A stretch of 64,000 bases of DNA from Poriferisodalis sp965215815 (GTDB taxonomy: Bacteria; Actinomycetota; Acidimicrobiia; Acidimicrobiales; Poriferisodalaceae), in contig NZ_CBDCEO010000013.1 of assembly GCF_965215815.1 (NCBI RefSeq), positions 1,612,001-1,676,000 of the forward strand. The letters run 5' to 3'. Position numbers and translations under genes: made by a program. This document shows positions 7,965 to 16,758 of this stretch, in pieces (positions within the stretch are counted from its first letter, which is position 1; every line of letters begins with the position of its first letter). Under the pieces are notes generated by a model, which made no database searches, was not told the DNA's origin, and saw only the letters and a list, made by a program, of their open reading frames with translations.

Positions 7965-10900
7965 CGACTCAGAAGACTGAGGCTGCGTTCGAGGCGACGG
8001 TGGAGTCGATGCTGGTGGATGCCGGTTGGCGTTCGGGCGACAAGGGGGAATGGGATCCGGCTCGGGCGTTGTTCCCTGAGCGTGTGGCGTCGTTTGTCCG
8101 CGACACGCAGCCTGAGCAGTGGGAGGCGATGTCGCAGCTGCACGGCGCCGATCTCGACGGGTTGCTGGTGGAGCAGTTGGTCCGCGAGCTCGACTTGAAG
8201 GGCACGCTGGATGTGCTGCGCCACGGTTTCCGTTTCCAGGGCCGGACGTTGCGGGTGGCGTGGTTCGCGCCGGCGCATGGCCTGAATCCTGAGGCGGTTG
8301 CTCGGTATGACCGCAACGAGTTGACCGTTACTCGGCAGGCTTTGTGCCATCCGGGCAAGGGCGACGAGATCGATCTGCTGTTCGACCTCAACGGTGTCCC
8401 GGTCGCGACATGCGAGTTGAAGAACCCGATGACTGGGCAGACGTGGCGCAGCGCGGTGCAGCAGTACAAGCAGAACCGCGACCCGAACGCTCCGCTGTTC
8501 CGGTTCCGCAAACGCACCCTGGTGCATTTCGCTGCGGACCCCGAAGAAGTCCACATGACAACCCGTCTCGTCGGCAGCGGTACGACGTTCCTGGCGTTCA
8601 ACCGCGGGGATCGGCCCGGTGAGGTGCGCTGCGGCGCCGGGAACCCTGAGCATCTGTCGGGGTATCGCACCGGCTACTTCTGGCAGGAAGTGCTCAAGCG
8701 GGACCAGTTCCTGCGGATCCTGCGCTCCTACGTGTTCGTAGAGAAACGTGACGCGAAGATCGTTGACGCCAAGGGGCCGCGCACGGAGCCGCGAGAGAAT
8801 GTGATCTTCCCCCGCTACCACCAGCTCGACGCAGTGACACGACTGCTTGACGCGGCCCGCCGTGAAGGGCCCGGCAACAACTACCTGATCCAGCACTCCG
8901 CCGGCTCCGGCAAGACGAACAGCATCTCGTGGCTGTCGCACCAGCTCGCCAGCCTCCACACCGACCAAGACGAGAAGGTCTTTGACTGCGTGATCGTTGT
9001 CACTGACCGGCGTGTGCTCGACAGCCAACTGCAGGACGCGATCTACCAGATCGAGCACGCCCAAGGCGTCGTGCAAGCCATCGATCAGAACTCCCGGCAG
9101 CTCGGCCAAGCACTGACCGACGGGACGAAGATCGTCATAACCACCCTGCAGAAGTTCCCGTTCGTGATGCGTGGTCTTCTGTCTGCCGCCGGAGCGATCA
9201 CGCCGGAGGACGCCACCGACGAGGAACACGCGGAGGTGTCCGGCTGGGCACGCAAGATCGCCGGCCGCAAGTACGCAGTCATCGTCGACGAAGCGCATTC
9301 GAGCCAGAGCGGCGACAGCGCCAAGGAGATGAAGTCGATTCTCGGCGCCCGAGGCCAAGCCGCCAGCAGCGACAGCGACGAGGTGGGGGACTGGGAGGAC
9401 GGCCTGAACGCTGTTGTTGAGTCACGCGGCCCGCAGCCGAACCTGTCGTTCTTCGCTTTCACCGCCACCCCGAAGGGCAAGACCATCGAACTGTTCGGCC
9501 GCCGCCCGAGACACGGCGACGAGCCGCCGCGGGCGTTCCACGTGTACAGCATGCGCCAAGCGATCGAGGAAAAGTTCATCCTCGACGTGCTCACCAACTA
9601 CACCGATTACGACACGTACTACAAGCTCGTGCAGCAAGCCGAGGACGACCCTGAGTTCCCCAAGCGGAAGACAGCGAGGAAGCTCGCCCGGTTCGCCGCT
9701 CTGCATCCGTACAACCTCGCCCAGAAGACCGAAGTGATCATCGAGCACTTCCGCAACCAGGTGCGGCACCGCATCCGAGGCAACGCAAAGGCAATGGTCG
9801 TCACCTCGTCTCGGCTGCACGCCGTCCGGTACAAGCAGGCGTTCGATGAGTACATCGCCGAGCGTGGCTACGACGACGTGCGGTCGTTGGTGGCGTTCAG
9901 CGGCACCGTGGTGGATCCCGAGAACGACGCTGAGTACACCGAGCCGGGCATGAACATCGACGTCGTGACCGGCAAGCCGATCAGCGAAGCGGCGCTGCCG
10001 GCACGGTTCGACTCGCCCGACTATCACGTGCTGCTCGTCGCTGAGAAGTACCAGACCGGCTACGACCAGCCGCTGCTGCAAGCCATGTACGTCGACAAGA
10101 AGCTCGAAGGGCTCCACGCCGTTCAGACCCTTTCACGGCTCAACCGGATCGCTCCCTACAAGGAAGCCACGTTCGTGCTCGATTTCGTCAACGACCCCGA
10201 CGACATCCGCGAAGCTTTCGCCCCGTACTACGACCAGACCGAACTGCTCGCCACCTCCGACCCGCACAAGCTCGAAGAGCTGCGCCACGAGCTCGACGGG
10301 ATGCAGGTGTACCACCAGGACGAAGTGGACGAGTTCGCCCGGGTGTTCTTCCTGCCGTTCGCGAAGCAGTCAGCTGACTATCACCCGCTGCTCGAGAAGG
10401 CACTCGCGCCCGCCCGTGGCCGATTCCGCGAACTCGACGACGACCAAGAGATGTTCCGGGATCGATTGTCGGCGTTCGTGAAGCTCTACGGGTTCCTCAG
10501 CCAGATCATCCCCTACAGCGACGGCGAGCTGGAACGGCTCGCCGCGTTCGGAAGGGCTCTGTTGCCGTCCCTGTATGTGCCCGCCGAGGAGGACTTCGAC
10601 ATCGCCGATGATGTCGAACTGGAGTACTACCGGCTGCAGCAGATGTCCTCCGGCGCCATCGAGCTCGCTGGCGACGAACAGGGCGGGGTCACCAGCCCCA
10701 CCGATACTGGCACCGGCGGCCTCGATGAGGTCACCGCGGCCCTGTCGGAAGTCATCAAACAACTCAACGAACGGTTCGGAACCCAGTTCACCGAATCGGA
10801 GCGGCTGTTCCTCGCTCAAATACGCGAAGACGCCACACAGTCCGACAAGATCCGTCAGACCGCCCTCGCGAACACCTACGACAACTTCGAGCTCGCCGTG

Positions 10901-11071
10901 TTCGAACAGCTCGCCACGATCATGCTCGAACGCATGGCCGGCAACGACCAGTTCGTCAACCGATGCCTCAGCGACCCCGACTTCAAAACCGTGATCTTCG
11001 GAGGGCTCGCCAAGGAACTGTTCACGGCGATCCGCGGTGAAACTGACAACCGATCTGAACCGCGGGCCTAG
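7961..11071 (+). CDS. hsdR: Type I restriction endonuclease subunit HsdR
   Basis: The ATP-dependent translocase and nuclease subunit, 1036 residues. The PD-(D/E)xK nuclease region is near residues 140-160 (LFDLNGVPVATCELKNP). The helicase Walker A is HSAGSGKTNS near residue 312 and the DEAH box IVDEAHSSQ near 440. Motif III-like FFAFTATP and VAEKYQTGYDQP follow, and a helical C-terminal domain completes the protein. The GTG start at 7961 overlaps the hsdS stop and has GGAGG just upstream; the open frame continues further 5' but that part lies inside hsdS. The gene looks intact. Confidence 0.95.
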   Translation: MTTQKTEAAFEATVESMLVDAGWRSGDKGEWDPARALFPERVASFVRDTQPEQWEAMSQLHGADLDGLLVEQLVRELDLKGTLDVLRHGFRFQGRTLRVAWFAPAHGLNPEAVARYDRNELTVTRQALCHPGKGDEIDLLFDLNGVPVATCELKNPMTGQTWRSAVQQYKQNRDPNAPLFRFRKRTLVHFAADPEEVHMTTRLVGSGTTFLAFNRGDRPGEVRCGAGNPEHLSGYRTGYFWQEVLKRDQFLRILRSYVFVEKRDAKIVDAKGPRTEPRENVIFPRYHQLDAVTRLLDAARREGPGNNYLIQHSAGSGKTNSISWLSHQLASLHTDQDEKVFDCVIVVTDRRVLDSQLQDAIYQIEHAQGVVQAIDQNSRQLGQALTDGTKIVITTLQKFPFVMRGLLSAAGAITPEDATDEEHAEVSGWARKIAGRKYAVIVDEAHSSQSGDSAKEMKSILGARGQAASSDSDEVGDWEDGLNAVVESRGPQPNLSFFAFTATPKGKTIELFGRRPRHGDEPPRAFHVYSMRQAIEEKFILDVLTNYTDYDTYYKLVQQAEDDPEFPKRKTARKLARFAALHPYNLAQKTEVIIEHFRNQVRHRIRGNAKAMVVTSSRLHAVRYKQAFDEYIAERGYDDVRSLVAFSGTVVDPENDAEYTEPGMNIDVVTGKPISEAALPARFDSPDYHVLLVAEKYQTGYDQPLLQAMYVDKKLEGLHAVQTLSRLNRIAPYKEATFVLDFVNDPDDIREAFAPYYDQTELLATSDPHKLEELRHELDGMQVYHQDEVDEFARVFFLPFAKQSADYHPLLEKALAPARGRFRELDDDQEMFRDRLSAFVKLYGFLSQIIPYSDGELERLAAFGRALLPSLYVPAEEDFDIADDVELEYYRLQQMSSGAIELAGDEQGGVTSPTDTGTGGLDEVTAALSEVIKQLNERFGTQFTESERLFLAQIREDATQSDKIRQTALANTYDNFELAVFEQLATIMLERMAGNDQFVNRCLSDPDFKTVIFGGLAKELFTAIRGETDNRSEPRA

Positions 11072-11131
11072 ATCGGTACGCTCCCATTCGCCTCGAATCA
11101 CAACGGTGGACATCAAGGAGATGGAGGGACA

Positions 11132-11311
11132 ATGGAATTTCAGATTGTGCGCAGCAACAACTCTGCTCAACCGTATTTCTGGCGGATAGTCGCCAGCAAT
11201 GGGTTGACCCTCGCTGCCAGCGAGACCTACGTCAACAAGCAAGACGCCATCAACGCAGTTCATATCGTGAGAGTCAATGCCGGTAACGCTCAGGTGCTGG
11301 ACTACTGCTGA
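11132..11311 (+). CDS. DUF1508 (YegP-like) small protein
   Basis: A 59-residue protein, MEFQIVRSNNSAQPYFWRIV and onward, with the DUF1508/UPF0339 pattern: an F-I strand, aromatic residues, ASNGLTLAASETYVNK, and a final beta strand. The usual family member has one or two 50-residue repeats; this one has a single repeat. A strong ribosome-binding site (GGAGGG at 11123-11128) precedes the ATG. It lies 60 bp after hsdR on the same strand and may be co-transcribed with it. The family function is not well established. Confidence 0.8.
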   Translation: MEFQIVRSNNSAQPYFWRIVASNGLTLAASETYVNKQDAINAVHIVRVNAGNAQVLDYC

Positions 11312-11582
11312 AAGGTGTTCCGAAGGAGGGGCTTGCCGCATGACCTCACGTTGATGCCGAATCCGGCCTGCCTCGTGTTGGCACCAAGTTGCGGATCATT
11401 CGCCATGTCGCCCAGACGGCATGGGCTGCTACGCCGGTGACCAGACATCCGCTCCACAGTCCGTTGGCAAGTTCGAGGGAAGAGGCCAATGCCCAGAAGA
11501 GCCTGCGGCGAACGGTGAGCGCTTGCCCCAGACCTCCAGCGACATGACCGATGCAGCCTCCACCTCTTCGGACGCGCCGCAA

Positions 11583-11692
11583 GCGCGATCCCAACAGCGG
11601 CAAATCGCGTTCCGCAACCAGACAATTCGCGTTCCGAAAATGGTGCTATCGCGTTCCAAAATCAAGCAAACCGCGATCTCGTGTCAAGAAAC
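11583..11692. repeat. Five-unit direct repeat with 22-bp period
   Basis: TCGCGTTCC occurs three times at exactly 22-bp intervals (11605, 11627, 11649). Degenerate units lie at the same period on both sides: GCGCGATCC at 11583 and CCGCGATCT at 11671. Part of each unit downstream of this core is A-rich. A 22-bp period is about two helical turns, so a protein bound to each unit would sit on one face of the DNA, as with iterons or recombinase arm sites. There are no spacers of CRISPR length. Confidence 0.75.
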
Positions 11693-11733
11693 ACAAATGG
11701 CGGCAAGGCTCTGACCTGCGGAAACGACTCAAA

Positions 11734-11798
11734 CATGGAATTTCGCGCACGTCCCACGAGGGCGGACGCTGGACGTTTTTGTGGCGCGAAATTGGGTG
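11734..11798. repeat. Inverted repeat AATTTCGCGC, 10-bp perfect core
   Basis: AATTTCGCGC at 11739-11748 is matched by GCGCGAAATT at 11784-11793. The arms extend to a longer imperfect pattern beginning CA and ending AC on the left, mirrored on the right, with about 30 bp between them. It could be a terminator-like stem, a protein-binding site or the end of a mobile element. It follows the 22-bp repeat array by 40 bp. Confidence 0.55.
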
Positions 11799-11951
11799 TC
11801 AACGCCATTTTTCATCGTCTGACGCTTGTCGGAGGTTAATGAGGCCGCTCGCGGGAGTTGCGCACACCGCTATTGGTGCGGATGGGTCGTGCGCGTACGC
11901 GACGGATTGTCGCTTAGTGGGTTCTGTTCGGTTGCTGGCGGATGTCGACCG

Positions 11952-13460
11952 TCAGAGGTCGATCTTGTGTTTGCCTATCCAGCCGCTGAGGTCTGCGCTC
12001 GTTCTCTTGTGGTAGTTGATGAGCGCCGTGACGATGGTGTGGAGCTGGTACATGATGAGATCCAGCTTGACCCGATTGGTGTCGAGGTGTTTGGCGCGTC
12101 GCCCTGGAAGGCGGGACTTCATGTGGTTGTTGGTGGATTCGATGTCTGGGCGCAGCCCGAATATCTCGTCGAAGTAAGGGTCGCTCTCGGGTATCGGTCG
12201 CAGGGCCCGGGTGCGGGGTTTGCCTTTGGCGATGTCGTCCTTGGTGCTGTTGTGCTGGAGCAGGACGATGGCTCCCCAGAGTTTCGCGGGGACGCCTTGT
12301 ATTGATGGGACGGCCCAGTGGCCCCAGATGACAATGTCGTTGGCGCGTTCTTTGCGTACCGTTTTGATGCGGTCGAGTTTGGCGTAGTAGGTGGTGCCGC
12401 TTGCTTCGGCTATGGCGATGGTTGGTGCTCCGTCGATGGCGATGACGGGCATGGGGTGCCGTGTGCCGTCGGCAAGCCTGAATTTGCATTTGCCGATGTT
12501 GAGGGCGGCGTATTGGCCGGCGGAGGTGCGTTGGACTTTGCTGATGGCGATGATACCGGCGCTGAGGCAGCGGTCGAAGTCGGCTGAGTGCAGTGCCATG
12601 TCGTAGACGAATCCGAAGAGGCCTCCGGATTGGCTGTCGAGTGTCTTCTTGATCTTGAGCACCATGTCAGTCGCGGTGGTTGCCTCTGCCTTGCGCTCCT
12701 TGGTCCTGGGGGGAGCGAGCACGTCGGAACCGAGCACGACGCGTTCGCCGGGGTGCTCGTTGCGGGCCGAGACGAGCACGCACTCGAAGTGCTTGTCGCC
12801 TCGGAGTTTCTTGAGGTCGGTGCCGTCTCCTGTGATGCAGCTCTGCTTGGAGGGGCTGGAGAACTTGGCCGCTTGGTCGAAGATTCCGATGAACTGAGCT
12901 GCGGTCACTGCCATCTGCTGCACGGCGTCGCGCACCAGTTCCAGTTCTGGTTCTTCGCTGATGCGCTTGAGCAGGCGACTCACCTGTCCACGTGAAGGTG
13001 CCCGCTTGGACAGGTCCTCGTCGAGACCTGGGTACGCGCGGCGCAGAGCGGCTCGGCAGCGCCGCCAGTTTCTCTTGTCCTTGAAGTGACGGCAGGCAGC
13101 GCGCGTGCTGCCGAAGGTCCACGACATGATCGACACCAACAGCACGTCCAGAACCTTGCATTCGCGGCGCCGCCCGCCGTCGTGCGGGTTGCGGGCGAGT
13201 CTGACTTCCAGCTTGCGGGCGATAAGCGCCAGTCCGTACATCGAGATCGTGACTTCGCTGATCTGACCTCCGGACAGATCAGCGGTCTCGCCGTTGATAG
13301 TGCGCTTGCCGGAGCTCGAATTGGAGTCTTGGCGCGGACGGCGCTTGTCCTCGACCGAGATGTCGTCGATCGTCAGATCCAGATCGAGCTCAGAGATGAT
13401 CGACGAGCTCTTGAACGCTGGCTGCGACCGGGTGCGCTTGCGGGCGCGTTTAGCGGCCAT
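11952..13460 (-). CDS. Transposase-like DDE protein
   Basis: A 502-residue protein with a plausible RNase-H-fold transposase core. GDGTDLKKLRGDKHFE supplies the first Asp, FVYDMALHSADFD the second, and DIESTNNHMKSRLPGRRA a Glu followed by the basic helix expected in DDE enzymes. A helical N-terminal DNA-binding region (EVRLARNPHDGGRRRE) precedes the core. I cannot place it in a named IS family. The ATG at 13460 overlaps the end of the upstream recombinase-like gene by 11 nt, which favours this start over longer extensions. No short terminal inverted repeats flanking the pair were found. Confidence 0.65.
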   Translation of the reverse strand: MAAKRARKRTRSQPAFKSSSIISELDLDLTIDDISVEDKRRPRQDSNSSSGKRTINGETADLSGGQISEVTISMYGLALIARKLEVRLARNPHDGGRRRECKVLDVLLVSIMSWTFGSTRAACRHFKDKRNWRRCRAALRRAYPGLDEDLSKRAPSRGQVSRLLKRISEEPELELVRDAVQQMAVTAAQFIGIFDQAAKFSSPSKQSCITGDGTDLKKLRGDKHFECVLVSARNEHPGERVVLGSDVLAPPRTKERKAEATTATDMVLKIKKTLDSQSGGLFGFVYDMALHSADFDRCLSAGIIAISKVQRTSAGQYAALNIGKCKFRLADGTRHPMPVIAIDGAPTIAIAEASGTTYYAKLDRIKTVRKERANDIVIWGHWAVPSIQGVPAKLWGAIVLLQHNSTKDDIAKGKPRTRALRPIPESDPYFDEIFGLRPDIESTNNHMKSRLPGRRAKHLDTNRVKLDLIMYQLHTIVTALINYHKRTSADLSGWIGKHKIDL

Positions 13461-14442
13461 AGCGGCCTGCCCAGTCGTAGCCCAGCGACGCGGCGGTCCG
13501 GTCCAGGCTGGTCGCGCCCAAAAAGCGCGCTGCGGCTTCGAGCCCGTCTCTGTCGAGCACAGCCCGTGCAGCGGTGAGCCGGATCGACGATGGGGTGATC
13601 CCCCGGATCCCGCCGAGGCCGGCGTCGCGCAGAGCGCCACGGAGGCGCACCGACACGACGTGCACGGCCCTGTCTGCAGCGATGCCGGGACCGACGCACA
13701 GTGGCTCGGCGAGCGTTGCCGGCGGCCTGAAGCGCAGATAGCGGCGGACCGTGCTGAGGCTCCACTCATCGAGAGGGTTGACACGCAGCCCGTTTCTCCC
13801 GCAGAGCGTTACAGCGCCCTCGTCCAGATCGATATCGGCAGCTGCGACAATCGCGATCTGTGGCGCGGAGCCCCCGGCCCGCGAGAAGGCAACCATGAGG
13901 GACCGGCGAGACTCGAGCACCCCGGGGCTTGCGTGGGTCTCGATCTGACCCCATTGGACGTCGTCGCGCAACAGCGTCCGCGGTCCCGCGTCAGCGGCTG
14001 TGATCGAGAGCCCGGCGAGGTCCGCAATGTCGATCGGAGCGCCCAACTCGGACAACGCGGCAAGCAGTACTGAGGCCGCCCACCGTCGGTTTCTCGCCGT
14101 AGGAGGGGCGACGGGGCGCAGCCGGCCCGTGCGATGATCACGGCTCGGCGCCCAGTACCACTCGGCGAACGTGTCGGCGTCGATGTCGTTCAGGAAGCGC
14201 TTGCCATGTGCCTCCAAGAAGGAACAGCAGCGCTCGATCAGCTCACTCAACTTGCGTGCTGTGCCCGCATTGGACCTATACCGGGCGTCAACCAACTCGA
14301 GCACCAGCGGCAACCACATCGCGAGCAGCCATTCGCGATCCGCGACCAGCGTCTGCGCCGCAGCGAGAGCACGGCCGCTGGAGCCCGCCACCGCGATGTC
14401 GGCGCGCAAGACCGCTTGGCGCAGACTCACTGTGACCACCAC
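13450..14442 (-). CDS. Tyrosine-recombinase-like protein, degenerate active site
   Basis: A 330-residue protein. The region near residues 60-115 resembles the SAM-like core-binding domain of phage integrases (YRSNAGTARKLSELIERCC, DTFAEWYW). The C-terminus resembles the catalytic fold: ITPSSIRLTAARAVLD, then FLGATSLDRTAASLGYDW, parallel to the usual G-x-S-S-L-x-T-T-x-x-Y ending. The first catalytic Arg, usually in TGLR, appears replaced (AGGSAPQIAIVAAADIDLDE), and the nucleophilic Tyr would be shifted to GYDW. It may be inactive as a classical recombinase or belong to a divergent group. It overlaps and precedes the transposase-like gene. Confidence 0.55.
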   Translation of the reverse strand: MVVTVSLRQAVLRADIAVAGSSGRALAAAQTLVADREWLLAMWLPLVLELVDARYRSNAGTARKLSELIERCCSFLEAHGKRFLNDIDADTFAEWYWAPSRDHRTGRLRPVAPPTARNRRWAASVLLAALSELGAPIDIADLAGLSITAADAGPRTLLRDDVQWGQIETHASPGVLESRRSLMVAFSRAGGSAPQIAIVAAADIDLDEGAVTLCGRNGLRVNPLDEWSLSTVRRYLRFRPPATLAEPLCVGPGIAADRAVHVVSVRLRGALRDAGLGGIRGITPSSIRLTAARAVLDRDGLEAAARFLGATSLDRTAASLGYDWAGRYGR

Positions 14443-15214
14443 CCTGCTGTGGGGTCATGTGATGCTTGCGCCGGTGCAGGTCGCCCAACGGTGTACGTGC
14501 ACCCCACATCGCACCGGGCCGGCTGAAACATCCGGCCGCGACGAACCCGTTGCCTGGCGGTTGGCCGGCTCGGCTCGGTGGCGGGTCGTTTAGGTTCCAT
14601 GGTGTCTTGTGAGTCAGCCGTGGTGCCGTTCGCTTGTTCGTGGATCGGTGCCGCGGCTGCTGCGTCAAATGGTGAGCGATGCCACCTGGTGGCAACCCTG
14701 TGCGGAGCGGTTCGGTGCGCGATTCCGCAGCACTCATGCGGGTTTGCGGGGATCGGGAATCGGCGCGACTGGGCGCGGCGCCGGCCGTGACGCAGCGCGC
14801 GGCGGTCCGTTTGGCTGGCGGTTGGCCGGCTCGGGATCGGGGTGGGTGGGGTACGTTCCATGTCGAGTTGTTCTTGTGGCAGCCGCGGCGCCGTTCGATT
14901 GGTCGTTGGGCGGTGCTGCGGCTGCTGCGTTCGAGATTGCGCTCTGGGACCTGGTGGCGGGCCAGAAAGCCGTGCGAAAAATCAATACGTCCTGGTCAGA
15001 ATGATCTGAAGTCATGAATCACCGGCACGTTCGGACGCCCGGAGAGTTCCCGCACCGAGCGGCACGTGCTGGGCGGCCGGCCCCGAGCACTGCGTGTCTC
15101 AGGTCCGTGACGGGCGTGCGCTATGGCGACAGCGAACGTGCAGCAGCGGGACAGCGGTGACGCGTACTGTCGTGGTCGGCGCTGACGCGTTCGACGAGCC
15201 GAGGAGCCGTTCTG
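14443..15214. other. 770-bp stretch without a convincing gene, with diverged direct repeats
   Basis: No frame here has both a good start and recognisable protein character; open frames on both strands are low-complexity (Ala, Pro, Arg). Two related segments of about 145 bp, 261-265 bp apart, occupy much of it. The stretch lies upstream of the recombinase-like gene and probably holds its promoter and possibly one boundary of the element. Confidence 0.55.
14554..14960. repeat. Two imperfect ~145-bp direct repeats
   Basis: Unit A (14554-14700) and unit B (14815-14960) share a 20-bp exact opening (CTGGCGGTTGGCCGGCTCGG), then TTCCAT, CAGCCG, GCCGTTCG and GCTGCTGCG in the same order at an offset of 261-265 bp. 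The rest is diverged. This fits an old duplication of a regulatory or structural segment upstream of the recombinase-like gene. Confidence 0.6.
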
Positions 15215-16063
15215 GTGCCGCAGATCGTTCCCGAGCCGACCGTGCAGATGTGGGCAGCGCTCAGCATCGTTCGCGCGTTCGGAGGCAGAGCCGGCGGCGG
15301 TCCTGTCGGCACAGCGGCGGTGTTCACCCGAGCGCACCGGCGGCGGCTGCCGGTGTGGTCCGACGCGTTGCGGCAGTGGTTCGTGGTCGTGGCTGTCGCA
15401 CCCGAGACGGCCGCCGCGGCCAAGTCGGTCGCTGACCCGGACGCGCCGTGCTACCGCATCGACCGCCGACAGCTCGAGTACCTGGCCGACGCCTACGACG
15501 ACCGCAGCCATCCCGACGTCGTCTACGTGCTGCCCGATCCCCGCGAACGGCCCGCCGTTCGGGACGGCGCGCAGCCGCCGTGGTGGCATCCCTCGGTCGG
15601 GGCGAGGTTCGGCGAATGGGCGTACGCGATCCGAGGCACCGACCTGCGGGCTCTGGTCGGCACGAACCAGACGAGCGCGTCAGCGAGGCTCCGCTGGGCC
15701 AAAGACCTCGACCCGAGGCCCTTGCGCGACGACAAGTCGCAAGAGCAGGGCGATGTGAGCTACCTGCCCCATCCCACCGTGTCGCCGGAGACAGAGGGGT
15801 CACAGCTGTGGAGCGACTTGCTCGACGAGATGCGCCGAGGCGAGGAACCCATGGGGCTCGCATTGCGCTCTTCGCGGCTCCCCAGGGAGCGCCGTCCCTT
15901 CGGCGACAACAGGGACCGCGGCCACGACGATCTGGGCTACACCCATGACGCCGTCGTTGCTGCGCGCGAGGTGCTCGACGACAAACGGGCCCGCAGCCCG
16001 CTTCACGCCGGGATCATCTGGGGCCCGAACGACCCGTTGCGACGCTCTGAGAGTCCTCGCTGA
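15215..16063 (+). CDS. Hypothetical protein
   Basis: A 282-residue frame that I do not recognise. The first 115 residues look like a compact alpha/beta domain (WSDALRQWFVVVAVAPETA, YRIDRRQLEYLADAYDD, HPDVVYVLPDP). The C-terminal half is polar and Arg-rich, with a WGP-containing end. The start is uncertain: GTG at 15215, or GTG nine codons later. No signal peptide or transmembrane segment. It lies between the recombinase-like gene and IS copy 2, so it is accessory DNA. Confidence 0.45.
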   Translation: MPQIVPEPTVQMWAALSIVRAFGGRAGGGPVGTAAVFTRAHRRRLPVWSDALRQWFVVVAVAPETAAAAKSVADPDAPCYRIDRRQLEYLADAYDDRSHPDVVYVLPDPRERPAVRDGAQPPWWHPSVGARFGEWAYAIRGTDLRALVGTNQTSASARLRWAKDLDPRPLRDDKSQEQGDVSYLPHPTVSPETEGSQLWSDLLDEMRRGEEPMGLALRSSRLPRERRPFGDNRDRGHDDLGYTHDAVVAAREVLDDKRARSPLHAGIIWGPNDPLRRSESPR

Positions 16064-16287
16064 CCCCGACTTCAGGCGTCGAGGTCGACATCGCACCTCA
16101 CGAGTCCCGGCCCCAGCCGGCAATCGGCAGCGGATCGCGAGCCACGCGCCCTGCCGGCACCCCGCCAAGGCGCAGGCGCTGCGAAGCCCCTCGAAAGCTC
16201 CGCGCACTGCTCAGCGGCTTGCCGCGGCGCGCTTGCGCAGCAGGAGCCTCCCCAGGGCCAGGTGGAGCGTCGTCGGGGTCCGCGGCT

Positions 16288-16668
16288 CTATCGGCTTGAC
16301 GGCGTCACGAACACGAGCGAGTCCTCTGTGGCCATCATCGGAGCGTGCTCATTGCGAGCAGCCATACGACGCTGCGAGGGCAGCATTCGGGTGATCGCTC
16401 CCTTCTTGTCGAGCCCCCGCGATGCGGCCAGCTCAGAAAAGATCTTGCGCAGCGGCACACGCCGACCGCCGACGTGGCGGTCGCCGACGGTCCACACATG
16501 AACTGCCCCAGGTGCCGAGGCAGCGACGATGCGTTCGAGGCAGTGGTCGAGATCGGCGACGAAACGCAGTACACGCTTGGCCCGGTCAGCCGGACGATCA
16601 GCCAGCTTCCGCAGCGTCACAGCGAGAGCCTCCGACTCGGGCGCCGCTCGTCCCACCGGTGCTCTCAT
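16288..16668 (-). CDS. Hypothetical protein next to IS copy 2
   Basis: A 126-residue frame starting at ATG 16668 (MRAPVGRAAPESEALAV). A longer frame opens inside the IS left end at 16770, but its first residues are antisense IS sequence, so the native start is taken here, 40 bp from the IS boundary. The protein contains helical basic segments (TLRKLADRPADRAKRVLRF; FSELAASRGLDKKGAI) that could be a small DNA- or RNA-binding protein. No family recognised. The IS may have separated it from its promoter. Confidence 0.4.
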   Translation of the reverse strand: MRAPVGRAAPESEALAVTLRKLADRPADRAKRVLRFVADLDHCLERIVAASAPGAVHVWTVGDRHVGGRRVPLRKIFSELAASRGLDKKGAITRMLPSQRRMAARNEHAPMMATEDSLVFVTPSSR

Positions 16669-16758
16669 CGACCCTCCCAGGCTCCCGGTGTCGGTCTCGT
16701 AGGCGGTTTGAATCGCCCCGAGTTTCGTGGAGGCTCTGTTCCTTGAGAGGATGGAGCT

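Larger units (their letters stand above)
11312..11951. other. Gene-poor 640-bp stretch with repeats
   Basis: No convincing gene. The stretch contains a 22-bp-period repeat array (11583-11692) and an inverted repeat (11734-11750 with 11781-11798), both described separately. It lies directly downstream of the transposase-like gene, where an element end or regulatory site could be expected. Open frames here are short and lack ribosome-binding sites. Confidence 0.6.

Noticed and set aside
11302..11625. Small membrane-protein gene on the minus strand after the DUF1508 gene
   Set aside because: The hydrophobic stretch is short, there is no ribosome-binding site, and overlapping frames are equally open.
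11583..11692. CRISPR array
   Set aside because: The period is only 22 bp, the conserved core is 9 bp, there is no repeat-spacer structure, and no cas gene is near.
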